Shown here: piece after piece, positions 1 to 9,608 of the stretch
Layout: each line of letters begins with the position of its first letter
Numbering within the stretch: the stretch's first letter is position 1
From: Kineothrix sp. IPX-CK
Lineage (GTDB): Bacteria; Bacillota; Clostridia; Lachnospirales; Lachnospiraceae
Assembly: GCF_039134705.1 (NCBI RefSeq)
Contig: NZ_CP146256.1
Coordinates: 3,534,001 to 3,598,000 of the forward strand
DNA: 64,000 nt
Reading direction: 5' to 3'
The notes under the pieces: generated by a model
What the model was told of the DNA's origin: nothing
Database searches by the model: none
The model's input: the letters and a program-made list of their open reading frames with translations, nothing else
Program-made: the position numbers and the translations under genes

Positions 1-429
1 TCTGTCTATGAGCAGCTGCACCTGTTTTTCCTTATCGTTCATGAGCCCCATAACGCTTACCGCTCCAGGGGATATATTCAGAAACCTTTCCATGTACTCC
101 GCCGGAGCGAAGGATAGTCTGGCACTCTGTATCTGCCTGCATACTTCCTTCGTGCTGAATTTCTTTTCTCCGGGCATTAACAGGAGATAGAATTTCGTTC
201 GCTGGGCATTGCACAAAAATAGATTTTTACATAATCTTATATCCAAAAGCTTATCTACTCCCTGACACGCTTCTATAGTCGCCACTGCTTCGTGGTCCAG
301 CCTTTCATATGGAATATCCAGTCTCTCCAAAAGCTCGTAAACTGCCATCTCTCTGGGCAGCCGTCCTTCCGGGGAAGGCTTTTCCATGTATATCTTCATA
401 TCAGAGACAATTTCGGTCTTATCGCTCAT
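1..429 (-). CDS. PrdX/YbaK-type prolyl-tRNA editing protein (3' end cut by window edge)
   Basis: Reading inward from an ATG at 427-429 there are 143 open codons that run off the left edge, so the C-terminus is missing. The protein has the pattern of the Prolyl-tRNA synthetase-associated domain (PrdX/ProXp-ala group of the YbaK superfamily): an early DHEAVATIEAC stretch, then LFLCNAQRTKFYLLLMPGEK, then SVMGLMND. Family members hydrolyse Ala mischarged on tRNA-Pro, in the cytoplasm. A GAAAGGA ribosome binding site precedes the start. It lies 11 bases after argC on the same strand and may be read through from it. The family call rests on motif recognition; the full length cannot be judged. Confidence 0.75.
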   Translation of the reverse strand, partial: MSDKTEIVSDMKIYMEKPSPEGRLPREMAVYELLERLDIPYERLDHEAVATIEACQGVDKLLDIRLCKNLFLCNAQRTKFYLLLMPGEKKFSTKEVCRQIQSARLSFAPAEYMERFLNISPGAVSVMGLMNDKEKQVQLLIDR

Positions 430-440
430 AGTTTTTCCTT

Positions 441-1388
441 TCACAAATTCAATCCTTTTTGTTCTTCACAGCCCAGCATAATATTCAGACATTGAATAGC
501 AGCGCCCGATGCTCCCTTACCGAGGTTATCGAATTGCGCGGTAAGCACCGCCCTCTCCTCGTTTCCCGTCACGTAAAGCTTCAGGCCGTCCCAGCCGGAG
601 CAGCCGTTGCCCGCCATCATTCCCTTTATTTCTTCTTCTGCAGACTGAGGCATCACATGAATCAATTTCTGCCCCGCATAATAATCATGAAAGAACGTCC
701 GAAGCTTATCCGGCGTATGACAGCCTTTCAAAAACTCCGTATATAGCGGAACGGAGACTACCATTCCGCTGTAATAATCCGCAACGATCGGAGAAAACAG
801 AGGTTCCCTCGAAAGTCCGGCGATTTTTTTCATTTCTTTTAAATGCTTGTGCTGCTGACTAAGCGCATATTCCCTCGGCGAATCGAATTCCGGTACCCGC
901 TTCTCATCCTCGTACTGGGCAATCATGGATTTGCCGCCTCCGCTGTAGCCTGTAATAGAAAAGCCGCTGACCGGATACTCGGAGGATAATATCCCTTCCG
1001 CAACGATAGGATATAATAAGGAAATAAAACCCGTCGCATGGCAGCCCGGCACCGCTATCCGTTTTCCTTTCGCCACCGCTTTCCTATGATTTTCAGACAG
1101 CTCCGGAAAGCCATAGGACCAGTCGTCCTGCGTTCTGTGAGCGGTGGAGGTATCGATGATCCTCACGTTTTCATTTTCAATCATGCCGACGGATTCTCTC
1201 GCTGCGGTATCAGGCAGACAAAGAATCGAGATATCCGAGGAATTGATCAATCGTCTTCTTTCATTTTCATCTTTTCTAAGTTCCTGAGAAACAGGAAGTA
1301 TCTCTATATCATCGCGTCCCATAAAACGTTCATGTATTCTCAGTCCAGTAGTTCCTTCGCTTCCGTCGATAAAAATTTTTGTTTTCAT
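441..1388 (-). CDS. argC: N-acetyl-gamma-glutamyl-phosphate reductase
   Basis: ArgC reduces N-acetylglutamyl-5-phosphate to the semialdehyde with NADPH, the third step of arginine synthesis. The 315-residue protein matches the short (type 2) ArgC form: an N-terminal FIDGSEGTTGLR nucleotide-binding segment, the active-site cysteine in VPGCHATGF near residue 115, and a GYSGGG loop. An in-frame GTG lies nine bases upstream (1397), but AGAGG sits about 8 bases before the ATG at 1388, so I take the ATG. It is divergent from argG across about 300 bases that carry an ARG-box-like palindrome, consistent with ArgR control. No other arg genes for ornithine synthesis are in the window. Confidence 0.93.
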   Translation of the reverse strand: MKTKIFIDGSEGTTGLRIHERFMGRDDIEILPVSQELRKDENERRRLINSSDISILCLPDTAARESVGMIENENVRIIDTSTAHRTQDDWSYGFPELSENHRKAVAKGKRIAVPGCHATGFISLLYPIVAEGILSSEYPVSGFSITGYSGGGKSMIAQYEDEKRVPEFDSPREYALSQQHKHLKEMKKIAGLSREPLFSPIVADYYSGMVVSVPLYTEFLKGCHTPDKLRTFFHDYYAGQKLIHVMPQSAEEEIKGMMAGNGCSGWDGLKLYVTGNEERAVLTAQFDNLGKGASGAAIQCLNIMLGCEEQKGLNL

Positions 1389-1507
1389 CCGCTTCACCTC
1401 TTCATCTCAATATACCCGTCCGGTAATAAAGTAAATAATACTATTTCCCTTCTAAAATCTCAACTGTTTTGTTTTTTAACTTCATTTTCGCATAAGTATA
1501 CATCTTA

Positions 1508-1525
1508 TTTGCATAATATTCAACC
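1508..1525. promoter_or_regulatory. ARG-box-like operator between argC and argG
   Basis: TTTGCATAATATTCAACC is close to the ArgR/AhrC ARG-box pattern (TNTGNATWWWWATNCANA) and lies in the 305-base divergent argC/argG spacer. A second weaker match, TACATAAATTCAC, lies at 1571-1583, directly upstream of the argG -35 hexamer. Paired boxes are usual for ArgR hexamers. The regulator gene is not in the window; binding is inferred from sequence and context. Confidence 0.55.
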
Positions 1526-1585
1526 ATTTTTTTATTTTATTCATTTTTTCATAGATTGTATGTGTTTTTATACATAAATTCACTC

Positions 1586-1614
1586 TTGCATTTCAGAAAA
1601 TAATGTTGTATATT
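1586..1614 (+). promoter_or_regulatory. argG promoter
   Basis: TTGCAT (1586-1591), 17 bases, TATATT (1609-1614): a good sigma-A promoter about 80 bases before the argG start. The weaker ARG-box half at 1571-1583 abuts the -35, so a bound repressor could block polymerase. Confidence 0.65.
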
Positions 1615-1693
1615 GTTTGCATAGCAATTTCGTCCATGATTTCATGGAAAAACATATTCATTCACATTTTAATAATATTTGGAGGCAATAATA

Positions 1694-2914
1694 ATGAAAG
1701 AAAAGGTTATCCTGGCTTACTCCGGCGGACTCGATACTACCGCCATCATTCCTTGGTTAAAGGAAAATTTCGATTATGAAGTTATCTGTGTATGCGTTGA
1801 CTGCGGTCAGGGCGAGGAATTGGACGGTCTGGAGGAAAGAGCAAAGTTCTGCGGCGCTGAAAAATTATACATCGAAGATGTTACCGACGAATTCTGTGAC
1901 GAGTACATCGTTCCCTGCGTTCAGGCTCATGCTGTTTATGAGAATAAATATCTCCTCGGCACATCCATGGCAAGGCCGGTCATTGCAAAGAGGCTGGTAG
2001 AAATTGCACGCAAGGAAGGCGCTACCGCTATCTGTCACGGCGCTACCGGCAAGGGCAACGATCAGATTCGTTTCGAGCTTGGAATCAAGGCTCTCGCTCC
2101 CGACCTGAAAATTATTGCCGCCTGGAGAAACGATAAATGGACTATGGATTCCCGCGAATCCGAAATCGAATACTGCAAAGCACACGGTATCGACCTTCCC
2201 TTCTCTGCTGATTCCTCTTACAGCCGTGACCGTAATTTGTGGCATATCAGCCATGAAGGTCTGGAACTGGAAGATCCCGCTAACGAGCCGAACTTCGAGC
2301 ACCTTCTCGTGCTTGGCACTACTCCGGAAAAGGCTCCCGATGAAGGCGAATACGTAACTATGACCTTCGAAAAAGGTATCCCCGTTTCCGTAAACGGCAG
2401 GAAGATGAAGGTGTCGGACATTATCCGTGAACTCAACGCTCTGGGCGGAAAGCACGGTATCGGCATTATTGATATCGTTGAAAACCGCGTAGTAGGCATG
2501 AAATCCCGCGGCGTGTATGAGACACCCGGCGGCACCATTCTCTACGAAGCACACCAGCAGCTGGAGGAGCTCATCCTCGACCGCGATACCTATGCGTTGA
2601 AAGCGGACATGGGCAATAAACTGGCTCAAATCGTTTACGAAGGAAAATGGTTCACCCCTCTTCGCGAAGCGGTACAGGCTTTTATTGAATCCACGCAGCA
2701 GTATGTAACCGGAGAAGTAAAGCTGAAGCTTTACAAAGGCAATATTTCCAAGGCCGGCACAACTTCCCCTTACTCTCTTTACAATGAAAGCATCGCGTCC
2801 TTTACTACCGGCGATTTATATGACCATCACGATGCGGAGGGCTTCATTAACTTATTCGGCCTCTCCTGCAAAGTACGCGCGATGAAGTTGCAGGAAGCAA
2901 ACAAAAGCAACTAG
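1694..2914 (+). CDS. argG: Argininosuccinate synthase
   Basis: ArgG joins citrulline and aspartate with ATP to give argininosuccinate. The 406-residue length is normal. The N-terminal LAYSGGLDTT is the PP-loop of ATP pyrophosphatases, and HGATGKGNDQIRFE and SYSRDRNLWHISHEG are strongly conserved ArgG blocks. The start is the ATG at 1694, with GGAGG at 1681-1685; an in-frame TTG at 1679 has no ribosome site and is rejected. argH is not adjacent, which is common in Lachnospiraceae. The gene is divergent from argC and probably shares arginine repression. Confidence 0.97.
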   Translation: MKEKVILAYSGGLDTTAIIPWLKENFDYEVICVCVDCGQGEELDGLEERAKFCGAEKLYIEDVTDEFCDEYIVPCVQAHAVYENKYLLGTSMARPVIAKRLVEIARKEGATAICHGATGKGNDQIRFELGIKALAPDLKIIAAWRNDKWTMDSRESEIEYCKAHGIDLPFSADSSYSRDRNLWHISHEGLELEDPANEPNFEHLLVLGTTPEKAPDEGEYVTMTFEKGIPVSVNGRKMKVSDIIRELNALGGKHGIGIIDIVENRVVGMKSRGVYETPGGTILYEAHQQLEELILDRDTYALKADMGNKLAQIVYEGKWFTPLREAVQAFIESTQQYVTGEVKLKLYKGNISKAGTTSPYSLYNESIASFTTGDLYDHHDAEGFINLFGLSCKVRAMKLQEANKSN

Positions 2915-2961
2915 ACCGGTCTGTAATCACCGATAGACGATTGCAGAAAGGAGCTTCGCTC

Positions 2962-3255
2962 ATGGACGTCATAACCGTATTACTCGTATATTTTGCAGCC
3001 GTGAACATCACAGGCTTATGCCTTATGGGGCTGGACAAATATAAGGCTAAGAAGCAGGCATGGAGAATCCCTGAATCTACCCTTTTTATTATGGCAATTA
3101 TCGGCGGAAGCATCGGCTGTATACTGGGCATGTATGCTTTCCGCCATAAAACAAGGCACTGGTATTTCGTCTACGGTATGCCTGCGATCCTGCTTTTGCA
3201 GATAGCCCTCATTCTGGCGATTCTATATTCTCCGGTTCAAATCAAGATTATGTAA
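2962..3255 (+). CDS. DUF1294 family small membrane protein
   Basis: This 97-residue protein has three hydrophobic segments: an N-terminal LLVYFAAVN helix, a FIMAIIGGSIGCILG helix and a C-terminal LLLQIALILAILY helix. LMGLDKYKAKK after the first helix and FRHKTRHWYF after the second are the typical DUF1294 signature. Function is unknown; in some proteins the domain is fused to cold-shock domains. AAAGGAG precedes the ATG at 2962; an in-frame TTG at 2941 is an unlikely start. It lies 47 bases after argG and 15 bases before the LytTR regulator, so it may be cotranscribed with both. Confidence 0.85.
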   Translation: MDVITVLLVYFAAVNITGLCLMGLDKYKAKKQAWRIPESTLFIMAIIGGSIGCILGMYAFRHKTRHWYFVYGMPAILLLQIALILAILYSPVQIKIM

Positions 3256-3270
3256 GTAGGAGGTCTTATC

Positions 3271-4020
3271 ATGCAAACCGAAAGTTTTGCACTTCATATA
3301 GCGATCTGCGACGACAACGCAGGCGACCGCAAGCAAATGGAAAGGTTATTACAACGAGAATCCGATAAACGGGCAAAGGAAGCAAGTGTCCTCTACGTGG
3401 ATTCCTACGGCAGCATTTCCGCAATTATGCGTTCTCCGATGATTTACGACGCTTTTTATATCGATATGGTTTCCGGAGAAATGAACGGTGCGGCTCTGGC
3501 ACTTAAGCTTCGCGAGGCGGGTGTAACCTCACCTATCGTGTTGTGTGTCTCTTCCGTCGATTATCGGGAACTATTTTGCACTTACTCCGAACCGGAAAGG
3601 CGCAATATCTTTTTTCTGGACAAACCGATTAAAAAAGAGGAATTATCTGCTTCTCTCGATCAAATAGCTTCACTGAAAAATCAAATCGTGCCTACCATAG
3701 AGCTGCGGGGTGAAACGGTCACCCGCTACGTAGAGGAGGACGATATCGTCTACGCAAAGGCGGAGGGTATCTATATCCACGTCTATCTCAAAGACGGAAG
3801 TAACATAAGCATTCTCAGCACCATTACGAATTTCTATTCCCAGCTGTCCGCTTATTCTCACTATGCCGCTGTTTCCCGTTCATATATGGTGAATGTGACC
3901 TATTTAAAAAAGATAACCTTAACCAAGCTCACGCTTATGGATGGAACGGTAATCCGCATTACCCCCGCCTATTCCATGGACTTAAAAAAGGCTCTCCGGC
4001 AATCCGCCGAAGAGCTGTAA
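3271..4020 (+). CDS. LytTR-family response regulator (AgrA/LytR type)
   Basis: This 249-residue protein is a two-domain regulator. The receiver domain (about residues 8-130) starts IAICDDNAGDR with the acidic pair, has the predicted phosphoacceptor Asp in FYIDMV, and has LDKPIKK with the conserved Lys. The LytTR DNA-binding domain (about 150-245) contains AKAEGIYIHVYL, YAAVSRSYMVNV and the usual late hydrophobic strand. The family binds paired direct repeats and often controls surface, peptide or cell-density functions. No histidine kinase gene is adjacent, so it is an orphan here. AGGAGG at 3258-3263 supports the ATG at 3271. It is convergent with degV. Confidence 0.9.
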   Translation: MQTESFALHIAICDDNAGDRKQMERLLQRESDKRAKEASVLYVDSYGSISAIMRSPMIYDAFYIDMVSGEMNGAALALKLREAGVTSPIVLCVSSVDYRELFCTYSEPERRNIFFLDKPIKKEELSASLDQIASLKNQIVPTIELRGETVTRYVEEDDIVYAKAEGIYIHVYLKDGSNISILSTITNFYSQLSAYSHYAAVSRSYMVNVTYLKKITLTKLTLMDGTVIRITPAYSMDLKKALRQSAEEL

Positions 4021-4087
4021 TCAAGTTATCATTCGGCCTATAGGCTTCATAATAACAAATATTCATTCTGTGTAAATTCTCGCCTCA

Positions 4088-4924
4088 TCAAATAGTGACG
4101 ATGATGCCTCCGTCATTGGCATACATGCTGCTGATACCTGCAGTGCCCATTATCAAAACATCCTTTACACGTATCTTATCCAATATCATGCTCTTTATCA
4201 GCTCCGCTCTGTCAGGACAGTTGCAGTGCGTGATCATGAGTACCTTTTCTTCGGATTTCACCACTTCTTTCGCCAGAGTCTCCGCCAGCTTGGTAAGTGC
4301 TTTTTTAATGCCGATCGCCTGGCCCTTTTGAACAATTGCTCCTTCTATTGCCCCCATAACGGGCTTTATGCTTAAGGTCGAAGCCACCAGCGCCTTTACG
4401 CCTGTAAGGCGTCCATTTTTTCTAAGTGTCTCCAGATTATCGAGAACAAAATAAGTACGCATTGCATCCCTGAACACATCCAGCTCTTTCACAATCTCCC
4501 CGAAGGAAAGGCCTGCTTCCTCTAATTCCATGGCTTTCAGCGCGATATGTGTCTCTCCGCAGCTTGCAGACTCGGAGTCACATACATAAATATTCTTGTC
4601 TCCGTATTTTTCATGATATAAATTCTTGCCCAGCACTGCACTGTTATAGCTTCCGCTGAGCTTTGAGGAAAGGGTAACTACGAAAACATCCTGTGCCTCG
4701 CAATGATATGCCTCGCGGTATCTTTCCGGAGAAGGACAGGAAGATTTAGGGCAACCGGAATATGCCGCAACTTTTTCCAAGAATTCCTTCTGATTGAAAG
4801 TCTCATCATCCATGACCTGATAGTCTCCTACCTCTAGTCCGAGAGGGACAATTTCGAATCTCGCATCCTTTTTGTATTCTTCCGGCAGTTCACAACAACT
4901 GTCCACAACGATTTTATAGCTCAT
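4088..4924 (-). CDS. DegV family fatty-acid-binding protein
   Basis: DegV/FakB proteins bind fatty acids and, in characterised cases, present them to the FakA kinase for phosphorylation and phospholipid synthesis. The protein opens YKIVVDSCCELP, has CPSPERY, the fold-typical VVTLSSKLSGSYNSA, and LRKNGRLTGVKA near the middle. Length from the ATG at 4924 is 278 residues, normal for the family. The reading frame extends upstream to a GTG at 4990, but the extra 22 residues do not resemble DegV starts. AGAAAGG lies 13 bases before the ATG. Which fatty acid it binds cannot be told. Confidence 0.88.
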   Translation of the reverse strand: MSYKIVVDSCCELPEEYKKDARFEIVPLGLEVGDYQVMDDETFNQKEFLEKVAAYSGCPKSSCPSPERYREAYHCEAQDVFVVTLSSKLSGSYNSAVLGKNLYHEKYGDKNIYVCDSESASCGETHIALKAMELEEAGLSFGEIVKELDVFRDAMRTYFVLDNLETLRKNGRLTGVKALVASTLSIKPVMGAIEGAIVQKGQAIGIKKALTKLAETLAKEVVKSEEKVLMITHCNCPDRAELIKSMILDKIRVKDVLIMGTAGISSMYANDGGIIVTI

Positions 4925-5199
4925 ATCAATGACCATGCCTTTCTTCGCGCCCCGCACACTTGGCGGGCATATATTTGTAAACCAAATCACTATGCAGCAT
5001 ACTAATTACTATTCCACGTAGTATTGATTACTACTTATAATAACACGCCCACCATTTTCTTGTAAAGATACTTTCTGCTTTTTTTATAATTCTATAGATT
5101 AACTTTTTACTTTCCACTATAATAGCAGTAATACTATTACTATAATGCTATTGCTATAGCTTGTAAACACAAAAACATTTTCATAAAAAGAGGTAAAAT

Positions 5200-5703
5200 A
5201 TGAAAGCCTATCGAATAAACGATCTGAAAAATTTTATGAATAAGCTCTTGCTCTCGGAAAGCTTCGATTATTTTCTTTTAGAAGAGGGCACCATTGTTAC
5301 CTATAACACGTTCCGCATCGATGGACGTATCCAGAAGGATTTCTATACAAAAGAAGAGCAGGAGGATTTCTCCCTCTGCCCTTACGATTTCTCTCTATGG
5401 AAGGATATGCGCCCCATATGCTTCCAACTCATAAAGGGAAAGCGCACTCCCTTAAGCTTTAAATTCGTGCTCCATCTTTTGCCCGGACATATGAAGAAAA
5501 TAATGTCGGACACGGTTATCGAAGGTGGAGAGCAGCAGCTTAAGGCATTTACCCTTACAATAAAGTACGACGGAAACACGGCAGCTTTGATGACGGGGAT
5601 CTCCACGAATACCTTCGTTATGGATAAAACGCCGGAGCTGCTTTGGGATCAGGCTTTTCAAAAGTTCATGGAAAAAAACCAGCTTCTATGGGAAGAAATT
5701 TAA
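5200..5703 (+). CDS. DUF5721-like protein of unknown function
   Basis: This 167-residue soluble protein opens MKAYRINDLKNFMNKLLLSE and has an FDYFLLEEGTI strand, SLWKDMRPICFQLIKGKR and a C-terminal LLWDQAFQKFMEKNQLLWEEI. I recognise it as resembling the DUF5721 proteins found mostly in Lachnospiraceae; no biochemical role is known to me. There is no signal peptide or membrane segment. AGAGGT sits about 7 bases before the ATG at 5200. Its stop is one base from the stop of the convergent spoVAE, with no terminator hairpin visible between them. Confidence 0.7.
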   Translation: MKAYRINDLKNFMNKLLLSESFDYFLLEEGTIVTYNTFRIDGRIQKDFYTKEEQEDFSLCPYDFSLWKDMRPICFQLIKGKRTPLSFKFVLHLLPGHMKKIMSDTVIEGGEQQLKAFTLTIKYDGNTAALMTGISTNTFVMDKTPELLWDQAFQKFMEKNQLLWEEI

Positions 5704-5704
5704 T

Positions 5705-6061
5705 TTATTTCTTCATCTTCGGATTGAATATGAGGCTCGCAAGATAGCCGAATATCAAGGCAGCGCTCGTTCCCACTGCTCCCGCCTTAAATCCTCCCTG
5801 GAATATGCCGATGAAGCCGGCACTGTCCACCGCTTCCTTCACTCCTTTCATCAGCACGTTACCGAATCCTAAAAGGGGTACCGAAGCTCCCGCTCCCGCA
5901 TATTCCTGAAAGGGTTCATATATTCCAAACACACTGATGACCGCTCCCAAGCATACGAGAAGCACCATAATGCGGCCCGGCATCATCTTTGTCTTTTCCA
6001 TCAATATCTGTACCAAAGCGCATATGAGTCCGCCTACCCAAAAAGCATTGATATAATCCAT
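5705..6061 (-). CDS. spoVAE: Stage V sporulation protein AE
   Basis: SpoVAE is one of the inner-membrane SpoVA proteins that move Ca-dipicolinic acid into the forespore and out at germination. The 118-residue protein has four hydrophobic stretches (AFWVGGLICALVQIL, VLLVCLGAVISVFGIY, a GAGASVPLLGFGNVL loop, AGFIGIFQGG and a C-terminal GTSAALIFGYLASLIF). The glycine-rich GAGASVPLLGFG motif is also present in SpoVAC at 34.6 kb, as expected for this paralogous pair. I choose the ATG at 6061, with AGAAAGG about 12 bases upstream; the 27 codons further upstream look non-family. It stands alone, about 28 kb from spoVAC. Confidence 0.88.
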   Translation of the reverse strand: MDYINAFWVGGLICALVQILMEKTKMMPGRIMVLLVCLGAVISVFGIYEPFQEYAGAGASVPLLGFGNVLMKGVKEAVDSAGFIGIFQGGFKAGAVGTSAALIFGYLASLIFNPKMKK

Positions 6062-6220
6062 AAAATAACCATACCTTTCTTTACAGCCCGAATGTCCTAT
6101 GCGGACATAGGCTTTTATTAAACGCAGAAAAGTCCGTATCACACACCTTTTCTGATTTATGGATTATTATGTACAATTCATTTATATTTTATTTGAATAA
6201 ATTACGATTTTTAAGACATT

Positions 6221-6997
6221 TTACCGAATAGCCTCCTTCATACTTTTTACATAGTCATAAACAGGCTGGCCTGCTTCCCCACCGTATTTTGCAATAATCT
6301 TCACTATCGCGCTGCCTACGATAACTCCGTCCGCAATGTCCGCTATTTTTCCCGCCTGTTCCGGAGTGCTGACACCGAAGCCTACTGCCGCAGGCGTATT
6401 CGATGCCTCTCTTACCGCGGATAAAATAGCGCTTAAGTCCGTCTTTATTTCGCTTCGCATCCCGGTAACTCCCATAGAAGACACTATATAAATAAAGCCT
6501 TTCGCATCCCCTGCTATCATTTTTATCCTTTCCTCCGAAGTCGGTGCAATAAGGGAAATGATATCTACGCCGTATTCTCCGGCTGCTTTTAGGAGTTCAC
6601 CTTTTTCTTCGTAGGGCATATCCGGGATAATCAGACCATTCACCCCTGCTTCCTCACATTTTGCACAGAACTTTTCATATCCGTATTTGTATACAGGATT
6701 CAGATAAGTCAAAAACACCAAGGGTACATTTGTTTTTTTCCGTACATTCTTCGCCAGTTCAAATATCTTATCGGTAGTCGTCCCTGCGGCCAGCGCCCGG
6801 ATATTGGCTTCCTGGATTACAGGTCCTTCCGCTATTGGGTCGGAAAACGGGATTCCGATTTCGATCAAATCACATCCGGCTTCCACCATTTTCATAATAA
6901 ATTCTTCACTTTTCTCGATAGAAGGATCACCGCCGGTCAAAAAACCTATGAAAGCTTTCCCGTGGTCAAAAGCGTCTTGTATGCTAATATTATTCAT
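6221..6997 (-). CDS. trpA: Tryptophan synthase alpha subunit
   Basis: TrpA splits indole-3-glycerol phosphate to indole and glyceraldehyde-3-phosphate and passes indole to TrpB. The 258-residue TIM barrel shows the family start [11 protein letters not shown], the catalytic Glu and Asp in [33 protein letters not shown], and the phosphate-binding [10 protein letters not shown] and [10 protein letters not shown]. It is the last gene of the trp operon and overlaps the end of trpB by 8 bases, suggesting translational coupling of the two subunits. Confidence 0.97.
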   Translation of the reverse strand: MNNISIQDAFDHGKAFIGFLTGGDPSIEKSEEFIMKMVEAGCDLIEIGIPFSDPIAEGPVIQEANIRALAAGTTTDKIFELAKNVRKKTNVPLVFLTYLNPVYKYGYEKFCAKCEEAGVNGLIIPDMPYEEKGELLKAAGEYGVDIISLIAPTSEERIKMIAGDAKGFIYIVSSMGVTGMRSEIKTDLSAILSAVREASNTPAAVGFGVSTPEQAGKIADIADGVIVGSAIVKIIAKYGGEAGQPVYDYVKSMKEAIR

Positions 6998-8174
6998 GGA
7001 TATTTACCCCCTTATATCTGGCGATTGCCGCCACATCCTTATCACCTCTGCCGGAAAGACAAACAATAATTATATCGTCCTTCTTCATTTCGGGCGCTAT
7101 CTTCCTCACATGAGCAACCGCATGGGCGCTCTCAATTGCACAAATGATGCCCTCCGTCCTCGCCAGGTACTCAAACGCATCTACCGCCTCGTCATCCGTA
7201 ACCGGAACGTACTGCGCCCGTTTGCTGTCGTGCAGATTGGCATGCTCCGGCCCTATTCCCGGATAATCCAAGCCTGCAGATATGGAATAAACCGGCGCAA
7301 TCTGTCCGTATTCGTCTTGACAGAAATAAGACTTCATTCCGTGGAATACGCCGGGGGTTCCCTTGGCAATAGTGGCCGCGTGCTTCTGCGTATTCAACCC
7401 ATGTCCCGCCGCCTCACAGCCTATCAGGGCCACCTCCTTATCCCCGATAAAATTATAAAACATTCCCATGGCGTTGCTCCCGCCGCCTACACAGGCAACC
7501 ACAGCGTCAGGAAGCTTTCCCTCGTATTCGAGAATCTGCGCTCTCGCTTCCTTGCTGATCACGCTCTGGAAATCCCTGACAATGGCGGGAAAGGGATGGG
7601 GGCCCATAACGGATCCCAATACGTAGTGGGTGTCGTGCACTCTGTTAGTCCATTCCCGCATCGTCTCATTTACCGCATCCTTTAACGTCATCGTGCCGCT
7701 TGTTACCGGATGGACCTTCGCTCCCAGAAGCTCCATGCGGTATACGTTAAGTGCCTGTCTGTCCGTATCCTCTTTCCCCATGAAAATCTCACACTCCATG
7801 CCTAAGAGCGCCGCTGCCGTAGCTGTGGCCACTCCGTGCTGCCCCGCTCCGGTTTCCGCGATGACTCTCATCTTTCCCATCTTTTTGGCAAGAAGCACCT
7901 GACCTAATACATTATTGATCTTGTGGGAGCCGGTATGATTCAAATCCTCTCTCTTTAAATAAATCTTAGCCCCTCCCAAATCCTGCGTCATTTGTTTGGC
8001 ATAATACAAAAGGGAAGGCCGGCCTGCATAATTCTTAAGCAGATCGTCCAGTTCCTTATTAAAGTCAGGATCATTTTTATAAAACTCGTAGCTTTCCTCT
8101 AACCTAATCACTTCATTCATAAGCGTCTCCGGTATATACTGTCCGCCGTGCACGCCAAATCTTCCCTTAGACAT
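6990..8174 (-). CDS. trpB: Tryptophan synthase beta subunit
   Basis: TrpB is the PLP enzyme that condenses indole with serine to tryptophan. The 394-residue protein opens [18 protein letters not shown], has the PLP lysine in HTGSHKINN, the [13 protein letters not shown] loop and the phosphate cradle [10 protein letters not shown]. This is the ordinary TrpB1 form with its alpha partner adjacent. It overlaps trpF by 8 bases upstream and trpA by 8 bases downstream. Confidence 0.98.
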   Translation of the reverse strand: MSKGRFGVHGGQYIPETLMNEVIRLEESYEFYKNDPDFNKELDDLLKNYAGRPSLLYYAKQMTQDLGGAKIYLKREDLNHTGSHKINNVLGQVLLAKKMGKMRVIAETGAGQHGVATATAAALLGMECEIFMGKEDTDRQALNVYRMELLGAKVHPVTSGTMTLKDAVNETMREWTNRVHDTHYVLGSVMGPHPFPAIVRDFQSVISKEARAQILEYEGKLPDAVVACVGGGSNAMGMFYNFIGDKEVALIGCEAAGHGLNTQKHAATIAKGTPGVFHGMKSYFCQDEYGQIAPVYSISAGLDYPGIGPEHANLHDSKRAQYVPVTDDEAVDAFEYLARTEGIICAIESAHAVAHVRKIAPEMKKDDIIIVCLSGRGDKDVAAIARYKGVNIHE

Positions 8175-8796
8175 CTCTGATTCTCCTTATAATTTCCAAT
8201 ATTTTATCTCTATTCTTTACGCCATCCTTCTCCACGCCGCTGCTTATGTCCACCGCATAGGGCTTTGCATATGAGACAGCTTCCCCTATATTCTCTGCAT
8301 GCAATCCTCCCGCGAGAAAATACGGAAGCGGTGTCTTCGGAATCCGGTTCCAGTCAAAGGCAACCCCGGTACCTCCATAGCCTCCCCCCGTCGTGCCGCT
8401 GTCAAATAAAAAGTAATCCGCACCTGAATTTGCATACTCTTCATAAAGAGCCGATGGATACTCTTCTTCTCCGATACGTACCGCCTTGATGACAGGACCG
8501 ATTATCCGCCGTTTTATTTCTTCCACATAGGTAGGCGGTTCCTGCCCGTGGAGCTGTACTATGTCGATAGTACCATTCTGCATAAGCCTGATTATCTGCT
8601 CTGTGGGTGCATTCACAAATACGCCTACGGCGGATACCCCGCTCTTTACTCTGGACTTAAGGTGTGCCGCCCCGGTTTCGTCTATCTGCCTCCTGCTGTC
8701 TGCAAATACGAAGCCGATGTACTCCGGACCGGCCTCATTCACATAATCGATATCGCATTCTCTCGTAAGTCCGCATATCTTTATTTTCGGTTTCAC
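8167..8796 (-). CDS. trpF: Phosphoribosylanthranilate isomerase
   Basis: TrpF converts N-(5'-phosphoribosyl)anthranilate to the enol-amino-ribulose phosphate. The 209-residue barrel has the catalytic Cys in [20 protein letters not shown], the QLHGQE strand, an [21 protein letters not shown] loop and an [15 protein letters not shown] phosphate site. It is encoded separately from trpC here rather than fused. The start overlaps the trpC stop by four bases (ATGA type). Confidence 0.96.
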   Translation of the reverse strand: MKPKIKICGLTRECDIDYVNEAGPEYIGFVFADSRRQIDETGAAHLKSRVKSGVSAVGVFVNAPTEQIIRLMQNGTIDIVQLHGQEPPTYVEEIKRRIIGPVIKAVRIGEEEYPSALYEEYANSGADYFLFDSGTTGGGYGGTGVAFDWNRIPKTPLPYFLAGGLHAENIGEAVSYAKPYAVDISSGVEKDGVKNRDKILEIIRRIRDV

Positions 8797-9590
8797 AGTT
8801 CTTCTCCTCGCAAGATGGAAAGCTGCCTTTTCTTATCGGAGCTTCGCATAAAAGTTTCTCCGATCAGAACGGCATCCGTCTTATTCTGCTTAAGTATTGC
8901 CACATCCTGCGCTGTCCTGATTCCGCTCTCCGATACGAAGACGATTTCTTCCGGGACAAGCTTTCGCAGACGGCTGCTGGTTGTTATGTCAACCTTAAAG
9001 GTTTTCAGATTCCGGTTATTTACTCCTATGATTCCGGCTTCCGCCCTAAGTGCCGCTTCTACTTCATACTCCGTATGTGCCTCAACAAGGGCGGATAATC
9101 CGACACTATGAGCGATTTCCAAATATTCTTTTAACCGCTTCTCCCCGAGAAGCGTACAGATCAACAGAATGGCGGAGGCGCCAAGCAGCTTCGCTTCGAA
9201 GATCTGATACTCATCCACTGTGAAGTCTTTTCTAAGCACCGGTATCCTCACCGCCGACGCTATCTGCTCCAGATAGCTGTCGCTGCCAAGGAAATAAAAG
9301 GGCTCTGTCAGCACGGAAATCGCCGCGGCTCCCGCCTCTTCATATTCCTTCGCAATATCCAGATAGGGGAATTCCTCCGCAATAATGCCCTTCGACGGAG
9401 AAGCCTTCTTCACCTCACAGATAAAGGACATCCCTTCTGCGGCCAGCGCCCTCCTAAAAGGAAAATCTCCGCTCTTTTCCATGGCAGGGGCCATTGCCTC
9501 CGCATCTCTTCGCAATGAATAAAGGTCTCTCCTCTTTTTCAGTTCCTCCACCCTCACACGGGTTTTTGCTGCAATTTCATCTAATATCAT
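8793..9590 (-). CDS. trpC: Indole-3-glycerol-phosphate synthase
   Basis: TrpC closes the indole ring, releasing CO2 and water. The 265-residue barrel carries FICEVKKASPSKG with the substrate-binding Lys, ISVLTEPFYFLGS, the catalytic VLRKDFTVDEYQI, LVEAHTEYE, GVNNRNLKTF and SESGIRTAQDV, all standard IGPS blocks. It begins 18 bases after trpD and overlaps trpF. Confidence 0.97.
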   Translation of the reverse strand: MILDEIAAKTRVRVEELKKRRDLYSLRRDAEAMAPAMEKSGDFPFRRALAAEGMSFICEVKKASPSKGIIAEEFPYLDIAKEYEEAGAAAISVLTEPFYFLGSDSYLEQIASAVRIPVLRKDFTVDEYQIFEAKLLGASAILLICTLLGEKRLKEYLEIAHSVGLSALVEAHTEYEVEAALRAEAGIIGVNNRNLKTFKVDITTSSRLRKLVPEEIVFVSESGIRTAQDVAILKQNKTDAVLIGETFMRSSDKKRQLSILRGEEL

Positions 9591-9608
9591 GATAATAACT
9601 CCTTTTTC

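Noticed and set aside
1865..2629. 254-codon antisense frame inside argG
   Set aside because: It is a frame shadow of argG; the protein has no recognisable pattern.
2915..2961. Terminator between argG and the DUF1294 gene
   Set aside because: No stable hairpin with a T-run is visible.
4924..4945. Recurring AAGG(C/T)ATGG-N8-ATG pattern before degV, spoVAE, the VOC gene and the large adaptor as a special start signal
   Set aside because: AGAAAGG pairs with the far end of the anti-Shine-Dalgarno sequence, so a 12-13 base gap is expected; it is ordinary ribosome binding.
6804..7685. 293-codon plus-strand frame across trpA/trpB
   Set aside because: It is antisense to two clear trp genes and has no family signature.
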